The notes beneath the pieces are model-generated. The model saw only the letters and a list, made by a program, of their open reading frames with translations. It was not told the origin of the DNA and ran no database searches. Both the position numbers and the translations under genes were made by a program. This document shows positions 42,804 to 51,970 of a stretch of DNA of 64,000 nucleotides, piece by piece. Each line of letters begins with the position of its first letter. Position 1 is the first letter of the stretch. This DNA is from Asticcacaulis excentricus CB 48 (GTDB lineage Bacteria > Pseudomonadota > Alphaproteobacteria > Caulobacterales > Caulobacteraceae). The stretch covers positions 989,001 to 1,053,000 of the forward strand of contig NC_014816.1 in the NCBI RefSeq assembly GCF_000175215.2, read 5' to 3'.

Positions 42804-44123
42804 ATGCGCTCAGCTGTTACCTTTGCCGCTCACCTTGCCTTTGTTTTGGCCGCCTTGTTTGGCGGGGCGTCTGCCGCTTCGGCCCAGACAGAAACCCGCT
42901 ATGGCGGCAGCTATAGCAATGGCTATAACGCCGCACGCACCGAGGCCCTGACTCGGCCGTGCTTCGGCGTCCTGCTGGATGCGCAGCTCAAGACCTGCCA
43001 CGGGAAATACTACAAGCCCTATAACCGCTATGGCTATTACGGCTCGAAGTGGAGCGCGACCATTAATTGCGACACGGCGCGTCAGGCCTATGTCGAAGAC
43101 GTGGTGCGCCGGATGCGCCCCGGTGGTGTGCTGAAACTGATCGCGCGCAACCGCTCGTGTGTCGCCAGCCTGATGATCAATCAATCCTTGACGATTGTCG
43201 GCGAAAGCGGCGATTCGCGCCTTCCGGTGCTGGTGGCCCCTGATGGCGAATCCTGCCTGCGCATCAATCCTCAGGCCAGCAAGGTGATACTGAAGAATAT
43301 GCTGATCGCCTCGCGTCGCGGGGGGCAATCGGCCTGTATCTACAGCTCCGGTTCGGAAGTGACGCTGCAAAACTCGACCGTGCGTTATGAGGGTGACTCT
43401 GCCGCGGTGCACGTGTCCGGCGGGCGTCTCAACCTGTTGTCGTCCTTTGTGGTGGCCAAGACCCGCACGGTAGCCATCGCCGTCAATTCGGCGCAGCTTT
43501 ACGCCGAGCAGGCGGGCGTAACTTCCACAGCGGGCGGCGTATATGCGGTGCTCAGCGGTGATTCACAGATGAGCGGCGTGACGGTGCAGCAACTGGCAGA
43601 CTGGCGCGGGTTTGAACGCGGCGCTGGGGCGGTGGGCATGGAAGTCAAGCTCGATTCCGGCGACTCCATCCTGTCGATGGACGATATGCGCATCGAGTTT
43701 TTTGCTTCGGCTTTGAGCCTGTCCGGCGGCGGCGAGGCCTTGCTGTCGCGCTCGCTGATCGATTTTTCGGAACATGGGGTGACCTCAAGCCTCAACCGTC
43801 TGCGCGTCGTCGACAACAAGATCTTGTCGAACGAAATCGCCATCAATATTGAAGACGGCACGGGCTTCATCGGCGGCAATCAGATCGCCCGTATTCGGAC
43901 GGCTGGCATACTGGCTTCCTCGCGCGGCGAAATCCGAGCCGTGGACAATCTAATCGACCCGTCCAACGAGCCGTGCCCGAAGCTACAATGGGGCAATCTT
44001 GACCCTGCCCAACGCACCTGCACGCCGTGGTACAAGGGCTCGGAGTTTGACATCCCGGCCGACGCCACGCGCCAGTACATGTTCGCGGATTATTGGCCGC
44101 GTCTGCTGGTCGCCTCGAAATAG
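42804..44123 (+). CDS. Secreted right-handed beta-helix protein
   Basis: A 439-residue exported protein with a clear signal peptide (ending A-S-A-A-S-A-Q). A Tyr/Gly-rich stretch follows at about residues 30-90. The main body shows repeated short strands such as V-I-L-K-N-M-L-I, V-T-L-Q-N-S-T-V and L-R-V-V-D-N-K-I-L-S-N-E-I-A-I-N-I, as in parallel beta-helices (pectate-lyase-like fold). No polysaccharide-lyase catalytic motif is evident. GAGGG lies eight bases before the ATG at 42804. It may bind or modify a polysaccharide, or be structural; role unknown. Confidence 0.7.
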   Translation: MRSAVTFAAHLAFVLAALFGGASAASAQTETRYGGSYSNGYNAARTEALTRPCFGVLLDAQLKTCHGKYYKPYNRYGYYGSKWSATINCDTARQAYVEDVVRRMRPGGVLKLIARNRSCVASLMINQSLTIVGESGDSRLPVLVAPDGESCLRINPQASKVILKNMLIASRRGGQSACIYSSGSEVTLQNSTVRYEGDSAAVHVSGGRLNLLSSFVVAKTRTVAIAVNSAQLYAEQAGVTSTAGGVYAVLSGDSQMSGVTVQQLADWRGFERGAGAVGMEVKLDSGDSILSMDDMRIEFFASALSLSGGGEALLSRSLIDFSEHGVTSSLNRLRVVDNKILSNEIAINIEDGTGFIGGNQIARIRTAGILASSRGEIRAVDNLIDPSNEPCPKLQWGNLDPAQRTCTPWYKGSEFDIPADATRQYMFADYWPRLLVASK

Positions 44124-44237
44124 GCTTGACCGGATTATTACCAAATTTTTAACCTGGACTCCGGCGGGCGGACTCGACAGGCTAACGAAAGCGCGATCTA
44201 ACAGCGGTTCCTTTCTGTTGTAACCAACGGGTTTCCG

Positions 44238-46310
44238 ATGAAGTCTCGTCTTCTTGCCTCAGCCGGCTTGGCCGCCGCGCTTCTATTCCCCGCCGTTTCC
44301 GTTCAGGCGCAGGACAAGCAACCTTTCACCTATGAAGACCTCGTGTCGATGGAGCGCCTGTCGGGCCTAACGGTGAATAAGGCTGAAACCCACGCCGCTT
44401 TTCAGGTGCGCACGCTGAACGCCGAAAAGACCCAGGGCGTTAATGCCCTGTGGCTGACCGATCTCAAGACTGGCGCTTCAAAGCCGCTCAGCACGGCCTC
44501 GAAAGGCGGGGCTTTGTCGCCGCAGTGGGGGAGCGATGGGGCGCTCTACTTCCTATCGGCGCGTTCAGGCTCAATGCAGGTGTGGAAGACCGATCTCAAC
44601 GATGCCGAAGCGGTGCAGGTCACCAAGCTGCCGCTGGATGTCGGGTCGTACAAGCTGTCGCCGGACGGTAAGGGACTGGTCCTGTCGCTGGCGATCGAGG
44701 AGTCGTGTCAGACCGAAGAGATCGAGTGTACGCTGAAGGTGCAGGCCGAAAAGAAGGACGAGAAGTCCACCGGCGTCATCTACGACCGCCTGTTCGTGCG
44801 CCACTGGGACACCTGGGCCGACGGGACGCGCAATCACCTGTTCTACGTGCCGCTGAGCGGCGGCGCAGCCGTGTCGCTGACCGCCGGGGTCGATGGCGAC
44901 GTGCCGTCTAAGCCGTTCGGCGACGAGGCGGAATACAGCTTCTCGCCCGATGGCAAGACTGTCTATTACTCGGTGCGCATCGCCGGCAAGGACGAGCCGC
45001 GTTCTACCAATTTCGACATCTATAAGGTCGATATCGCCAACCCCTCCACGCATACCAATCTGACTGAGGCCAACAAGGCTTGGGATACCGGGGCCGAAGT
45101 GTCGCCGGACGGCAAGTGGTTGGCCTATCGCGCCATGAAGCGTCCGGGCTTTGAAGCCGATCAGTTTGAAATTTTCCTGCGCAATCTGGCCACCGGTGAA
45201 ACGAAGCAGATCGCTGCCGACTGGGACCGCTCGGCCGACAGCCTGAAATGGGCTGCCGATGGCAAGAGCCTCTACGTCGTCGCTGGCGACGTGGGTAAGA
45301 CGCCCCTGTTCAGCGTCGAAATCGCCTCAGGCAAGGTGACGCCGCTTTCGAAGGGCGGCCATATGGACGCTTTCGTGCCGTTGAAAGATCGCTTTGTCTT
45401 TGCCAAGAGCGGGCTCGACTATCCGTCGCAACTGTTTGTGTCCAAACCGAAGGCGAAACTGATTGATGATGGGGCCACTCCGCTGACCACCATCAATCAG
45501 CCGGTGCTGCAAAACCGCGCCTTTGGGGCGTTTGAGCAGTTTGCCTTCAAGGGCTGGAACGACGAAACCGTGCATGGGTACATTGTGAAGCCCGCCAACT
45601 ATGTCGAAGGCAAAAAGTACCCTGTGGCCTTTTTGATCCACGGCGGGCCGCAGGGCTCGTTCGGTGAAAGCTGGTCCTATCGCTGGAACCCGCAGGCCTA
45701 TGCCGGGGCGGGCTATGCGGTCATCATGATCGATTTCCACGGTTCGACCGGTTACGGGCAGGCTTTTACCGATGCCATCAGCCAGCACTGGGGCGACCGC
45801 CCGCTGGAAGACCTGCAAAAGGGCTATGCCTACGCCCTGTCGAAATACAGATTCCTCGACAAGGACAATGCCTGTGCGTTAGGGGCCTCCTATGGCGGCT
45901 TCATGATCAACTGGATCGCCTCGCAATGGAAGGCCCCGTGGAAGTGTCTGGTCAATCACGACGGTCTGTTTGACAACCGCTCAATGGGCTATGCCACCGA
46001 AGAACTTTGGTTCTCGGAGTGGGAAAACGGCGGCAGCGTCTATGACAAGCCGGAGAACTACGACAAATTCAATCCGGCTTTGCACGCCAAGGACTGGTCG
46101 GTGCCAATGCTGGTCATCCACTCCGATCAGGACTTCCGCGTCATTCCAGAACAGGGGATCGGCACTTTTACGGCGCTCCAGATGAATGGCGTGAAGTCAA
46201 AGTTCCTGCGCTTCCCGGATGAAAACCACTGGGTGCTGAAACCGCAGAACTCCCTGAAGTGGCATAAGACGGTGTTTGACTGGCTGGATGAACATACGAA
46301 GGCGAAATGA
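44238..46310 (+). CDS. Secreted S9 family (prolyl oligopeptidase-like) peptidase
   Basis: A 690-residue exported serine peptidase. After the signal peptide (ending S-V-Q-A-Q) comes a WD40-like beta-propeller (about 35-420) with repeated S-P-D-G-K blades, then an alpha/beta hydrolase domain. The triad is Ser551 in G-A-S-Y-G-G-F-M, Asp630 or Asp632 in H-S-D-Q-D-F-R-V, and His664 in E-N-H-W. It resembles dipeptidyl peptidases/acylaminoacyl peptidases of the S9C branch. The stop overlaps the beta-lactamase start. Confidence 0.9.
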   Translation: MKSRLLASAGLAAALLFPAVSVQAQDKQPFTYEDLVSMERLSGLTVNKAETHAAFQVRTLNAEKTQGVNALWLTDLKTGASKPLSTASKGGALSPQWGSDGALYFLSARSGSMQVWKTDLNDAEAVQVTKLPLDVGSYKLSPDGKGLVLSLAIEESCQTEEIECTLKVQAEKKDEKSTGVIYDRLFVRHWDTWADGTRNHLFYVPLSGGAAVSLTAGVDGDVPSKPFGDEAEYSFSPDGKTVYYSVRIAGKDEPRSTNFDIYKVDIANPSTHTNLTEANKAWDTGAEVSPDGKWLAYRAMKRPGFEADQFEIFLRNLATGETKQIAADWDRSADSLKWAADGKSLYVVAGDVGKTPLFSVEIASGKVTPLSKGGHMDAFVPLKDRFVFAKSGLDYPSQLFVSKPKAKLIDDGATPLTTINQPVLQNRAFGAFEQFAFKGWNDETVHGYIVKPANYVEGKKYPVAFLIHGGPQGSFGESWSYRWNPQAYAGAGYAVIMIDFHGSTGYGQAFTDAISQHWGDRPLEDLQKGYAYALSKYRFLDKDNACALGASYGGFMINWIASQWKAPWKCLVNHDGLFDNRSMGYATEELWFSEWENGGSVYDKPENYDKFNPALHAKDWSVPMLVIHSDQDFRVIPEQGIGTFTALQMNGVKSKFLRFPDENHWVLKPQNSLKWHKTVFDWLDEHTKAK

Positions 46311-47242
46311 TGCTGACGCGGCGGGGTGTTCTGATGGGTGGGGCCGGTCTATGCCTCGCCGGCTGTTCTGAAAAGGTTAATCAGGCCATCGGTCTGGGCC
46401 AGCGCCTGATGGAGATTCAGAAACGTCACGGTGGTCGGGTGGGCGTCAGCGTCCGCACCGGCACCGCCGTCATTCAGGGGGACACCGCCGCAGATGGCAG
46501 CCTGAATATCAATTCCAGCGAGCGCTTTGCCCTCTGTTCGACCTTCAAATGGGTGCTGGCGACGGCCGTCCTTAAGGCGGTGGATGACGGTAAACTCTCT
46601 GTCACGCAGGAAATCCGCTACAGCAAGGCCGACCTGCTCGACCATTCGCCGGTGACAGAAAAACATGTCCCCAAGGGCCGCCTGACCGTTGGCGACTTGT
46701 GTTCCGCGGCGGTGGCTGTCTCCGACAATGCGGCGGCCAACCTCTTGCTGCCGTTGATCGGCGGCCCGGCCGGGCTGACAGCCTTTGTGCGCGGACTGGG
46801 CGACATGGTGACCCGCCTTGACCGCAACGAGCCCGAACTGAACAGCAATATCGAGGGCGATGAACGCGACACCACGACACCGGACGCCATGAGCAGTCTG
46901 CTGCGCAACGTGTTTACCGGCGCGGTACTGCAACCCAAAAGCCTGTCTCTGCTGCGTGACTGGATGGTGGCCACGGTGACGGGCCCCGACATGAGTCCCG
47001 CCGGTGTACCGAAAGGGTGGACGGTCGGGCACAAGACCGGACGCGGGGCCAATGGGGCGGTCAATGACGTGGCGGTGATCTGGCCGTCAGGCGAAAAGTT
47101 GCCGATCTTCCTGTCGATTTATACCACTGGCGGTACTTTGGATGACAAGGCGCGCAACGCTGTCGTGGCCGACATCACGCGGCTGGTCATCGATACGCTG
47201 GCCTTTGCCGAAAGCCTCGACAGCGACAGCGCTTCATCCTAA
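46307..47242 (+). CDS. Class A beta-lactamase, lipoprotein
   Basis: A 311-residue serine beta-lactamase. The N-terminus has T-R-R-G-V-L and lipobox L-A-G-C (Cys20), suggesting Tat export and lipid anchoring. All active-site elements are present: Ser78-x-x-Lys81 (S-T-F-K), S-D-N at 139-141, Glu175 in N-E-P-E-L-N and K-T-G at 243-245. It should hydrolyse penicillins or cephalosporins. It overlaps the S9 peptidase gene by four bases, so it is a resident chromosomal gene rather than a cassette; no mobile element is nearby. Confidence 0.92.
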   Translation: MMLTRRGVLMGGAGLCLAGCSEKVNQAIGLGQRLMEIQKRHGGRVGVSVRTGTAVIQGDTAADGSLNINSSERFALCSTFKWVLATAVLKAVDDGKLSVTQEIRYSKADLLDHSPVTEKHVPKGRLTVGDLCSAAVAVSDNAAANLLLPLIGGPAGLTAFVRGLGDMVTRLDRNEPELNSNIEGDERDTTTPDAMSSLLRNVFTGAVLQPKSLSLLRDWMVATVTGPDMSPAGVPKGWTVGHKTGRGANGAVNDVAVIWPSGEKLPIFLSIYTTGGTLDDKARNAVVADITRLVIDTLAFAESLDSDSASS

Positions 47243-47282
47243 ACCCTTCCCCGTCATCGGGAAGAGGGGGTATAGAGGCGCC

Positions 47283-48206
47283 ATGAAACACGAACTGTCC
47301 CTGCCCGAAGTCCTGTCGCAGATCGAAAAGACGGTGAGGCCGCAATTCGGCAAGGGCCGGGTGGCCGACTATATCCCGGAACTGGCAACCGTCGATCCGA
47401 AGAAGTTCGGCATGGCGGTACGCACAGTCTCGGGACAGGAGTACGTCATCGGTGATGGCGACGAACCCTTTTCGGCGCAGTCGGTCACCAAGCTGTTTGC
47501 GCTGGGGATCGCGCTCAACCGCATTGGCGATGAGGTGTGGACGCGGGTGGGTAAGGAGCCGTCGGGCACGCCCTTCAACTACCTGTCGCAGCTTGAGCAT
47601 GAGGCCGGGTTTCCGCGTAATCCGTTTATCAACGCCGGGGCGCTGGCGGTGGTCGATATGCTGCTCAAAGGCACGCGGCGGCCGGACCTGACGGTGCGCG
47701 ACTATATGGGGTTCCTCTGTCAGAACGCCCTGACCATAGATGAGGCCGTGGCGCGTTCGGAAATTGAAACGGCCCATAAGAACCGCGCCATTGCCAACCT
47801 GATGAAGGGGGCCGGCACACTGCATCATGAGGTAGAAACCGTCATCGCGGCCTATTGCCGCCAATGCGCCATTACCCTGTCGTGTCGGGATCTGGCGCGC
47901 GCCGCCCTGCCACTGGCGGCCGGTGGGTATTCGCCCGTAATCGAAGAGACGGTGTTCCCCGCGCGGCAGGCGCGGCGGCTCAATGCCCTGCTGCTGACCT
48001 GCGGCGTGTACGATTCGGTGGGGTCGTTTGCCTATCGCGTCGGCCTGCCGGCCAAAAGCGGCGTCGGCGGCGGCATCGTCGCCATTGTGCCGGGACAGGC
48101 CGCTATTGCCGTGTGGTCACCGGAACTGGATCGCCACGGGACGTCTGTGGTGGGTTTTGCGGCGCTGGAGGCCTTCAGCCAGATCACCAACTGTTCGGTC
48201 CTGTGA
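47283..48206 (+). CDS. glsA: Glutaminase
   Basis: A 307-residue enzyme hydrolysing glutamine to glutamate and ammonia. It has the serine beta-lactamase-like fold, with Ser67-x-x-Lys70 in Q-S-V-T-K. F-N-Y-L-S-Q-L-E, P-R-N-P-F-I-N-A-G-A and K-S-G-V-G-G-G-I are conserved. It lacks a signal peptide. It lies 40 bases after the beta-lactamase gene; a short CTTCCC/GGGAAG hairpin lies between, so co-transcription is likely but not certain. Confidence 0.93.
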   Translation: MKHELSLPEVLSQIEKTVRPQFGKGRVADYIPELATVDPKKFGMAVRTVSGQEYVIGDGDEPFSAQSVTKLFALGIALNRIGDEVWTRVGKEPSGTPFNYLSQLEHEAGFPRNPFINAGALAVVDMLLKGTRRPDLTVRDYMGFLCQNALTIDEAVARSEIETAHKNRAIANLMKGAGTLHHEVETVIAAYCRQCAITLSCRDLARAALPLAAGGYSPVIEETVFPARQARRLNALLLTCGVYDSVGSFAYRVGLPAKSGVGGGIVAIVPGQAAIAVWSPELDRHGTSVVGFAALEAFSQITNCSVL

Positions 48207-48248
48207 GTGGTCGTATAAATGGCTACTCATTCGTACCAGGGGTGACTT

Positions 48249-48493
48249 ATGGCAGATGACATGCCACGCGTGGAAAGGTCAGTATTGCCCTGACGGTCGA
48301 TTTGGCGGCCATGGTGCGCGACGCCGTGGACAGCGGCGAATACGCCTCGGCCAGCGAAGTGGTGCGCAAAGCCCTGCGCGACTGGAAGTATAAGCAGCAG
48401 GCCCGCGAACGCCAGATTGCAGAGTTGAAGGCGATGATCGACCAGGGCGAGCGCAGTGGCTATGTTGAATGGGAAGAACAGAGGCCTCACTGA
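48249..48493 (+). pseudogene. Frameshifted ParD-like antitoxin
   Basis: The frame from the ATG at 48249 reads M-A-D-D-M-P-R-V-E-R then hits TGA at 48291. In the next frame V-S-I-A-L-T-V-D-L-A-A-M-V-R-D-A-V continues with D-S-G-E-Y-A-S-A-S-E-V-V-R-K-A-L-R-D-W, the ribbon-helix-helix of ParD antitoxins. It runs to 48493 (R-S-G-Y-V-E-W). One missing base near 48275 explains the break. A TATAAAT box lies about 30 bases upstream inside a TGAGT/ACTCA inverted repeat. The decay of the toxin gene next to it agrees. Confidence 0.75.
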
Positions 48494-48508
48494 CCAAGGC
48501 GCGCCAGC

Positions 48509-48834
48509 GTGCCGGAAAACAACGGGATAATCTTCCGCCTTGAGCGCACAGGTCGTTTTGAAGACGATCTTCTCGTTTTATCGGGTTATGTAGCGGCTGA
48601 CAGCCAGCGGGCCGCCGACCAGTTGATCCGCGATATCGCTTGCCCGTTTTGAGCTTTTGGCGACGTGTCCCAGATCTAGTCGCCCCGTGCCGGACAGCTC
48701 GGGGGAACATTACCTGCTGTCTCATGCAGCTATCTGATCATCTATCGCGTGGATGAGGCTGCCGGGCTGCCGGGCGCGTTATCTTGCTGCGTGTGGTTCA
48801 CGGGGCGCGGGACTGGTTAGCCTTGTTCGGATAA
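48509..48834 (+). pseudogene. Decayed ParE/RelE-like toxin
   Basis: From the GTG at 48509 a frame gives R-L-E-R-T-G-R-F-E-D-D-L and Y-V-A-A-D-S-Q-R-A-A-D-Q-L-I-R-D-I, like the start of ParE toxins, and stops at 48650. Further fragments in other frames are S-Y-L-I-I-Y-R-V-D-E-A-A-G and V-I-L-L-R-V-V-H-G-A-R-D-W, the end of ParE. At least two frameshifts and a stop have destroyed it. It runs into the 3' end of the convergent selO gene. Confidence 0.7.
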
Positions 48835-50250
48835 ACCCAATCCCTCGCGATAACGCTCGATCTCCGCCAGCTTTTCATAAAATAGCGACCAGTCGTCATT
48901 TTTCGCTATGGGTGTCCACAGGGCTTCGATCTCATCGTAAAGCAGGGTCGCCGGGGTGGCTTGCGCAAACAACGGTTGCGACAACTTTGCCGCATCGGCG
49001 GCTGCGTAACCAATGATCAACCGACGAAAATCGACAGCATCCGGCTGTGTGTAGACTTCGCCGCGCGGGCCGTTGAGGGCGCGGGCTTCGCTGAGCGAGC
49101 CGCCGAACCAGTCGAAGAAAAACCCTTCAAAACTGCCCGGCGTCTTTGCGCCGCTCAACATGCGAAAGGCCGCCTGCATCAGGGGCGTCTCTACCTCCAT
49201 GCCTAGTGCGACGATGTTCAGACGGCGGCAGAACTGTGCGGCCATGGCCGTTTGATAGCGCTCGGAAAAGGCGTTGAGGCTGTCGATCAGCGGCTGGCTG
49301 TCGCCGATCAGGCTGAGGCAGCGCGCCAGTTGCGTCAGGTTCCAGAACACCGCATCGGGCTGCCGCGCATAGGCATAGAGCCCGCCTTCATCGAAATAGG
49401 CGGCCACCAGCCCCGGCTCATAGTGCGGCAGGAAGCGATAGGGGCCGTAGTCAAAACTTTCGGCTGTAATGTTCATATTATCAGTATTCAGCACCCCGTG
49501 CACAAAGCCGGCGCACATCCACTGGGTCGTCAGGTGCGCGGTCTTTGTCACCACCGCGTCAAAAAGGGCATGCGCCAGGTCCGGCCCCTGATGCGCGCTT
49601 AAGTCGGGGTAATAGGTGTCGGCGACATAGCGCACCAGCGCAGTCATAGCCTCGGTTTCGTTGAGATAGGCAAGCCGCTCGAATGTGCCGAAGCGAATAT
49701 GCGAATGCGACAGGCGCACCAGCACCGCCGCCCGCGTCGGCGACGGCTCGTCGTAGCGACGCAGGGACTCGCCGGTTTCAATCAGCGAAAAACTCTTCGA
49801 CGTGTTGACGCCTAGCGCCTCGAGAAGCGCCGTCGCCAGCACCTCACGCACCCCGCCTTTGAGCGTCAGGCGGCCGTCGCCGCCGCGAGACCACGGCGTC
49901 GTACCGGAGCCCTTGGTGCCGAGATCGAGCAGGCGGTCGCGCGCATCGCGCATCTGGGCAAACAGGAAGCCACGCCCGTCGCCGAGGTCGGGGTTGTAGT
50001 GACGGAACTGATGCCCGTGATAGCGCAGGGCCAGCGGTTCGGTCTGATTGTCGGGCAGGGGGGTAAAGCGGCCGAAATGCGCGATCCATTCGGCATCGCT
50101 CAAACTCTTAAGGCCCACCAAGGCCGCCGCGTGGTCATTGCGGTATCTTAAAACCGTCTGCGGAAAGTCGGCGGCGCGCACCGCATCGACCAACGGCAGG
50201 CCAGAGCCCGCGAGGCGCGGATCAGGACGGTATCGGGCGGAAATCGGCAT
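48817..50250 (-). CDS. selO: Protein adenylyltransferase SelO
   Basis: A 477-residue pseudokinase-fold enzyme of the SelO/YdiU family, which transfers AMP from ATP to Ser, Thr or Tyr of redox-related proteins. L-G-T-K-G-S-G-T-T-P-W-S-R-G-G-D-G-R-L, G-G-V-R-E-V-L and H-G-V-L-N-T-D-N-M are signatures. No selenocysteine is involved in bacteria. I chose the ATG at 50250, matching relatives; a TTG at 50319 would add 23 residues. The 3' end overlaps the ruined toxin gene. Confidence 0.85.
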   Translation of the reverse strand: MPISARYRPDPRLAGSGLPLVDAVRAADFPQTVLRYRNDHAAALVGLKSLSDAEWIAHFGRFTPLPDNQTEPLALRYHGHQFRHYNPDLGDGRGFLFAQMRDARDRLLDLGTKGSGTTPWSRGGDGRLTLKGGVREVLATALLEALGVNTSKSFSLIETGESLRRYDEPSPTRAAVLVRLSHSHIRFGTFERLAYLNETEAMTALVRYVADTYYPDLSAHQGPDLAHALFDAVVTKTAHLTTQWMCAGFVHGVLNTDNMNITAESFDYGPYRFLPHYEPGLVAAYFDEGGLYAYARQPDAVFWNLTQLARCLSLIGDSQPLIDSLNAFSERYQTAMAAQFCRRLNIVALGMEVETPLMQAAFRMLSGAKTPGSFEGFFFDWFGGSLSEARALNGPRGEVYTQPDAVDFRRLIIGYAAADAAKLSQPLFAQATPATLLYDEIEALWTPIAKNDDWSLFYEKLAEIERYREGLGLSEQG

Positions 50251-50483
50251 GAGACAGACCGGTTTTGCTTGGGACGGGGCGTCCGGTTTGCTACGGTTCT
50301 CCGCAATAGTCGATACCAAACATCACTATTTTTCAGCGGAAGGACACCCTTCCGCTCAAGCCGCCATTGAGGCGGCGGCCAAGGTGGCGGAGCCACCGTT
50401 CGGCGAGGGACGCTAATGAAATCCCTATCCGGACTTAACCCTCGCAGGATCGTTGATCGTGCCCGCGGAAAAGGAGACCGCCG

Positions 50484-51665
50484 ATGAAGTTCACTCTCGA
50501 ATTTCTCAAAACCGAAGCCGGGGCTGGCTTCATTCTGGGCCTGTCGGCCCTGATCGCAGTGCTGTGGGCCAATTCGCCGTGGGCAGCGGTCTATTTCGAC
50601 TTCATCAACGCCCATATTCCGGTGCAGATCGGCGCCTTTGTCGAAGACAAGTCGGTGCTCAAATGGACCAAGGAAGGCCTGATGGCTATCTTTTTCTTCG
50701 TGGTCGGGCTGGAGATCAAGTACGAGATTTTCCGTGGTGAACTGTCGAACCCTAAGAAGCTGGCATTGCCGGTGCTGGGGGCAATCGGCGGTATGGCGGC
50801 CCCGGCTCTGGTCTATGTAGCGCTTAATGCGGGGCTGCCCGGCGGCGATCTTCGCGGCTGGTCGGTACCGATGGCGACCGATATTGCCTTTGCTCTGGCC
50901 GTATTCGCGGTGGTCGGCCGGGGCTTGCCGGACAGCCTGCGCGTTTTCCTCCTGACGCTGGCCATTGTCGATGATCTGGGTGCGGTGCTGGTCATTGGAC
51001 TCTTCTACTCGTCGGGCATCGACCTGACGCTGTGCCTGTGGATCGCCGGTCTGCTGGTGGTGATGGGGCTGGCCAAAAACGCCCTGAGGGATCATGCGCG
51101 CGGTCTGAAAGCGGTCTATCTGATGCTGTTTATCGCCACATGGGCGCTCAGCCTGAAGGCGGGTTTGGCGACCTCTTTGACGGCGGTGGCGGCAGCCTTC
51201 ATGGTGACACTGGACGCCCCGGCGCGCGGCGAGGAAAGCCTCTTGAAGACCATCATGCACGACCTGCACATGCCGGTTTCCTACGGCATCGTGCCGTTCT
51301 TTGCCTTCGTGGCGTCGGGCTTTTCGTTCACCGGTATGAGCTTCGCCTCGCTGGCCGATCCCCGCATGTTGGGCGTGGCGCTGGGCCTGTTTGTTGGCAA
51401 ACAGATTGGCGTTTTTGGTCTCGCCTGGCTTGCCATCCGCTTGAAAATTGCCCGTGCCCCCGAAAACAGCGGCTGGGCAGCCCTCTATGGCGTGAGCCTT
51501 TTGTGCGGAATCGGCTTTACCATGAGCCTGTTTCTGGGGGCTCTGGCCTTTGCTGACCATACGGAAAGTGCCCAAAATGCCATAAAGCTTGGTGTAATTA
51601 CGGGATCGTTACTTTCGGCCTGTGCAGGCGCAATAGTTCTGTCGCGTCGCCGCATCACAAGTTGA
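50484..51665 (+). CDS. nhaA: Na+/H+ antiporter NhaA
   Basis: A 393-residue inner-membrane antiporter with about twelve segments that expels sodium using the proton gradient. The discontinuous-helix region A-T-D-I-A-F-A-L-A-V and the ion-binding pair in I-V-D-D-L-G-A are intact. The ATG follows AAAGGAGA. It is a single gene with a terminator downstream. Confidence 0.94.
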   Translation: MKFTLEFLKTEAGAGFILGLSALIAVLWANSPWAAVYFDFINAHIPVQIGAFVEDKSVLKWTKEGLMAIFFFVVGLEIKYEIFRGELSNPKKLALPVLGAIGGMAAPALVYVALNAGLPGGDLRGWSVPMATDIAFALAVFAVVGRGLPDSLRVFLLTLAIVDDLGAVLVIGLFYSSGIDLTLCLWIAGLLVVMGLAKNALRDHARGLKAVYLMLFIATWALSLKAGLATSLTAVAAAFMVTLDAPARGEESLLKTIMHDLHMPVSYGIVPFFAFVASGFSFTGMSFASLADPRMLGVALGLFVGKQIGVFGLAWLAIRLKIARAPENSGWAALYGVSLLCGIGFTMSLFLGALAFADHTESAQNAIKLGVITGSLLSACAGAIVLSRRRITS

Positions 51666-51725
51666 CGTTTGCGTAACCGTCAATATTTACAGGCCTTTTT
51701 GACCGCTGTGGTGCTACTGCTAACG

Positions 51726-51764
51726 CCGCGTAAGCCTTGTATGGCAAGGCTTACGCGGTTTTTT
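51726..51764 (+). terminator. Terminator after nhaA
   Basis: CCGCGTAAGCCTT and AAGGCTTACGCGG form a perfect 13-bp stem with a 7-base loop followed by TTTTTTC. The 200 bases after it, up to the receptor gene, should hold its promoter; I see a TTTACA-like box near 51912 but no firm pair. Confidence 0.9.
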
Positions 51765-51970
51765 CATGTGCGCGTGCGAGATGAATTTGAAATTGTCTTT
51801 GTGCCCACTTGTGTCATATCATGTCACGTAGCAGGCCCTTCCAAGTAAACCTTTGGGCGAGTCTGCATAAAACAACGTCAAAGACAAAACCGGCAAATAC
51901 AGGGACCGCCGTTTACACTGTAAAATCTTCCCTAACGGAAGAGGTGGCCTGCTTGACCTAGGGGAAACAC

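Noticed and set aside
46307..47242. Beta-lactamase as a mobile resistance cassette
   Set aside because: It overlaps the upstream peptidase gene, matches the local composition, and no transposase, integron site or flanking repeats are present.
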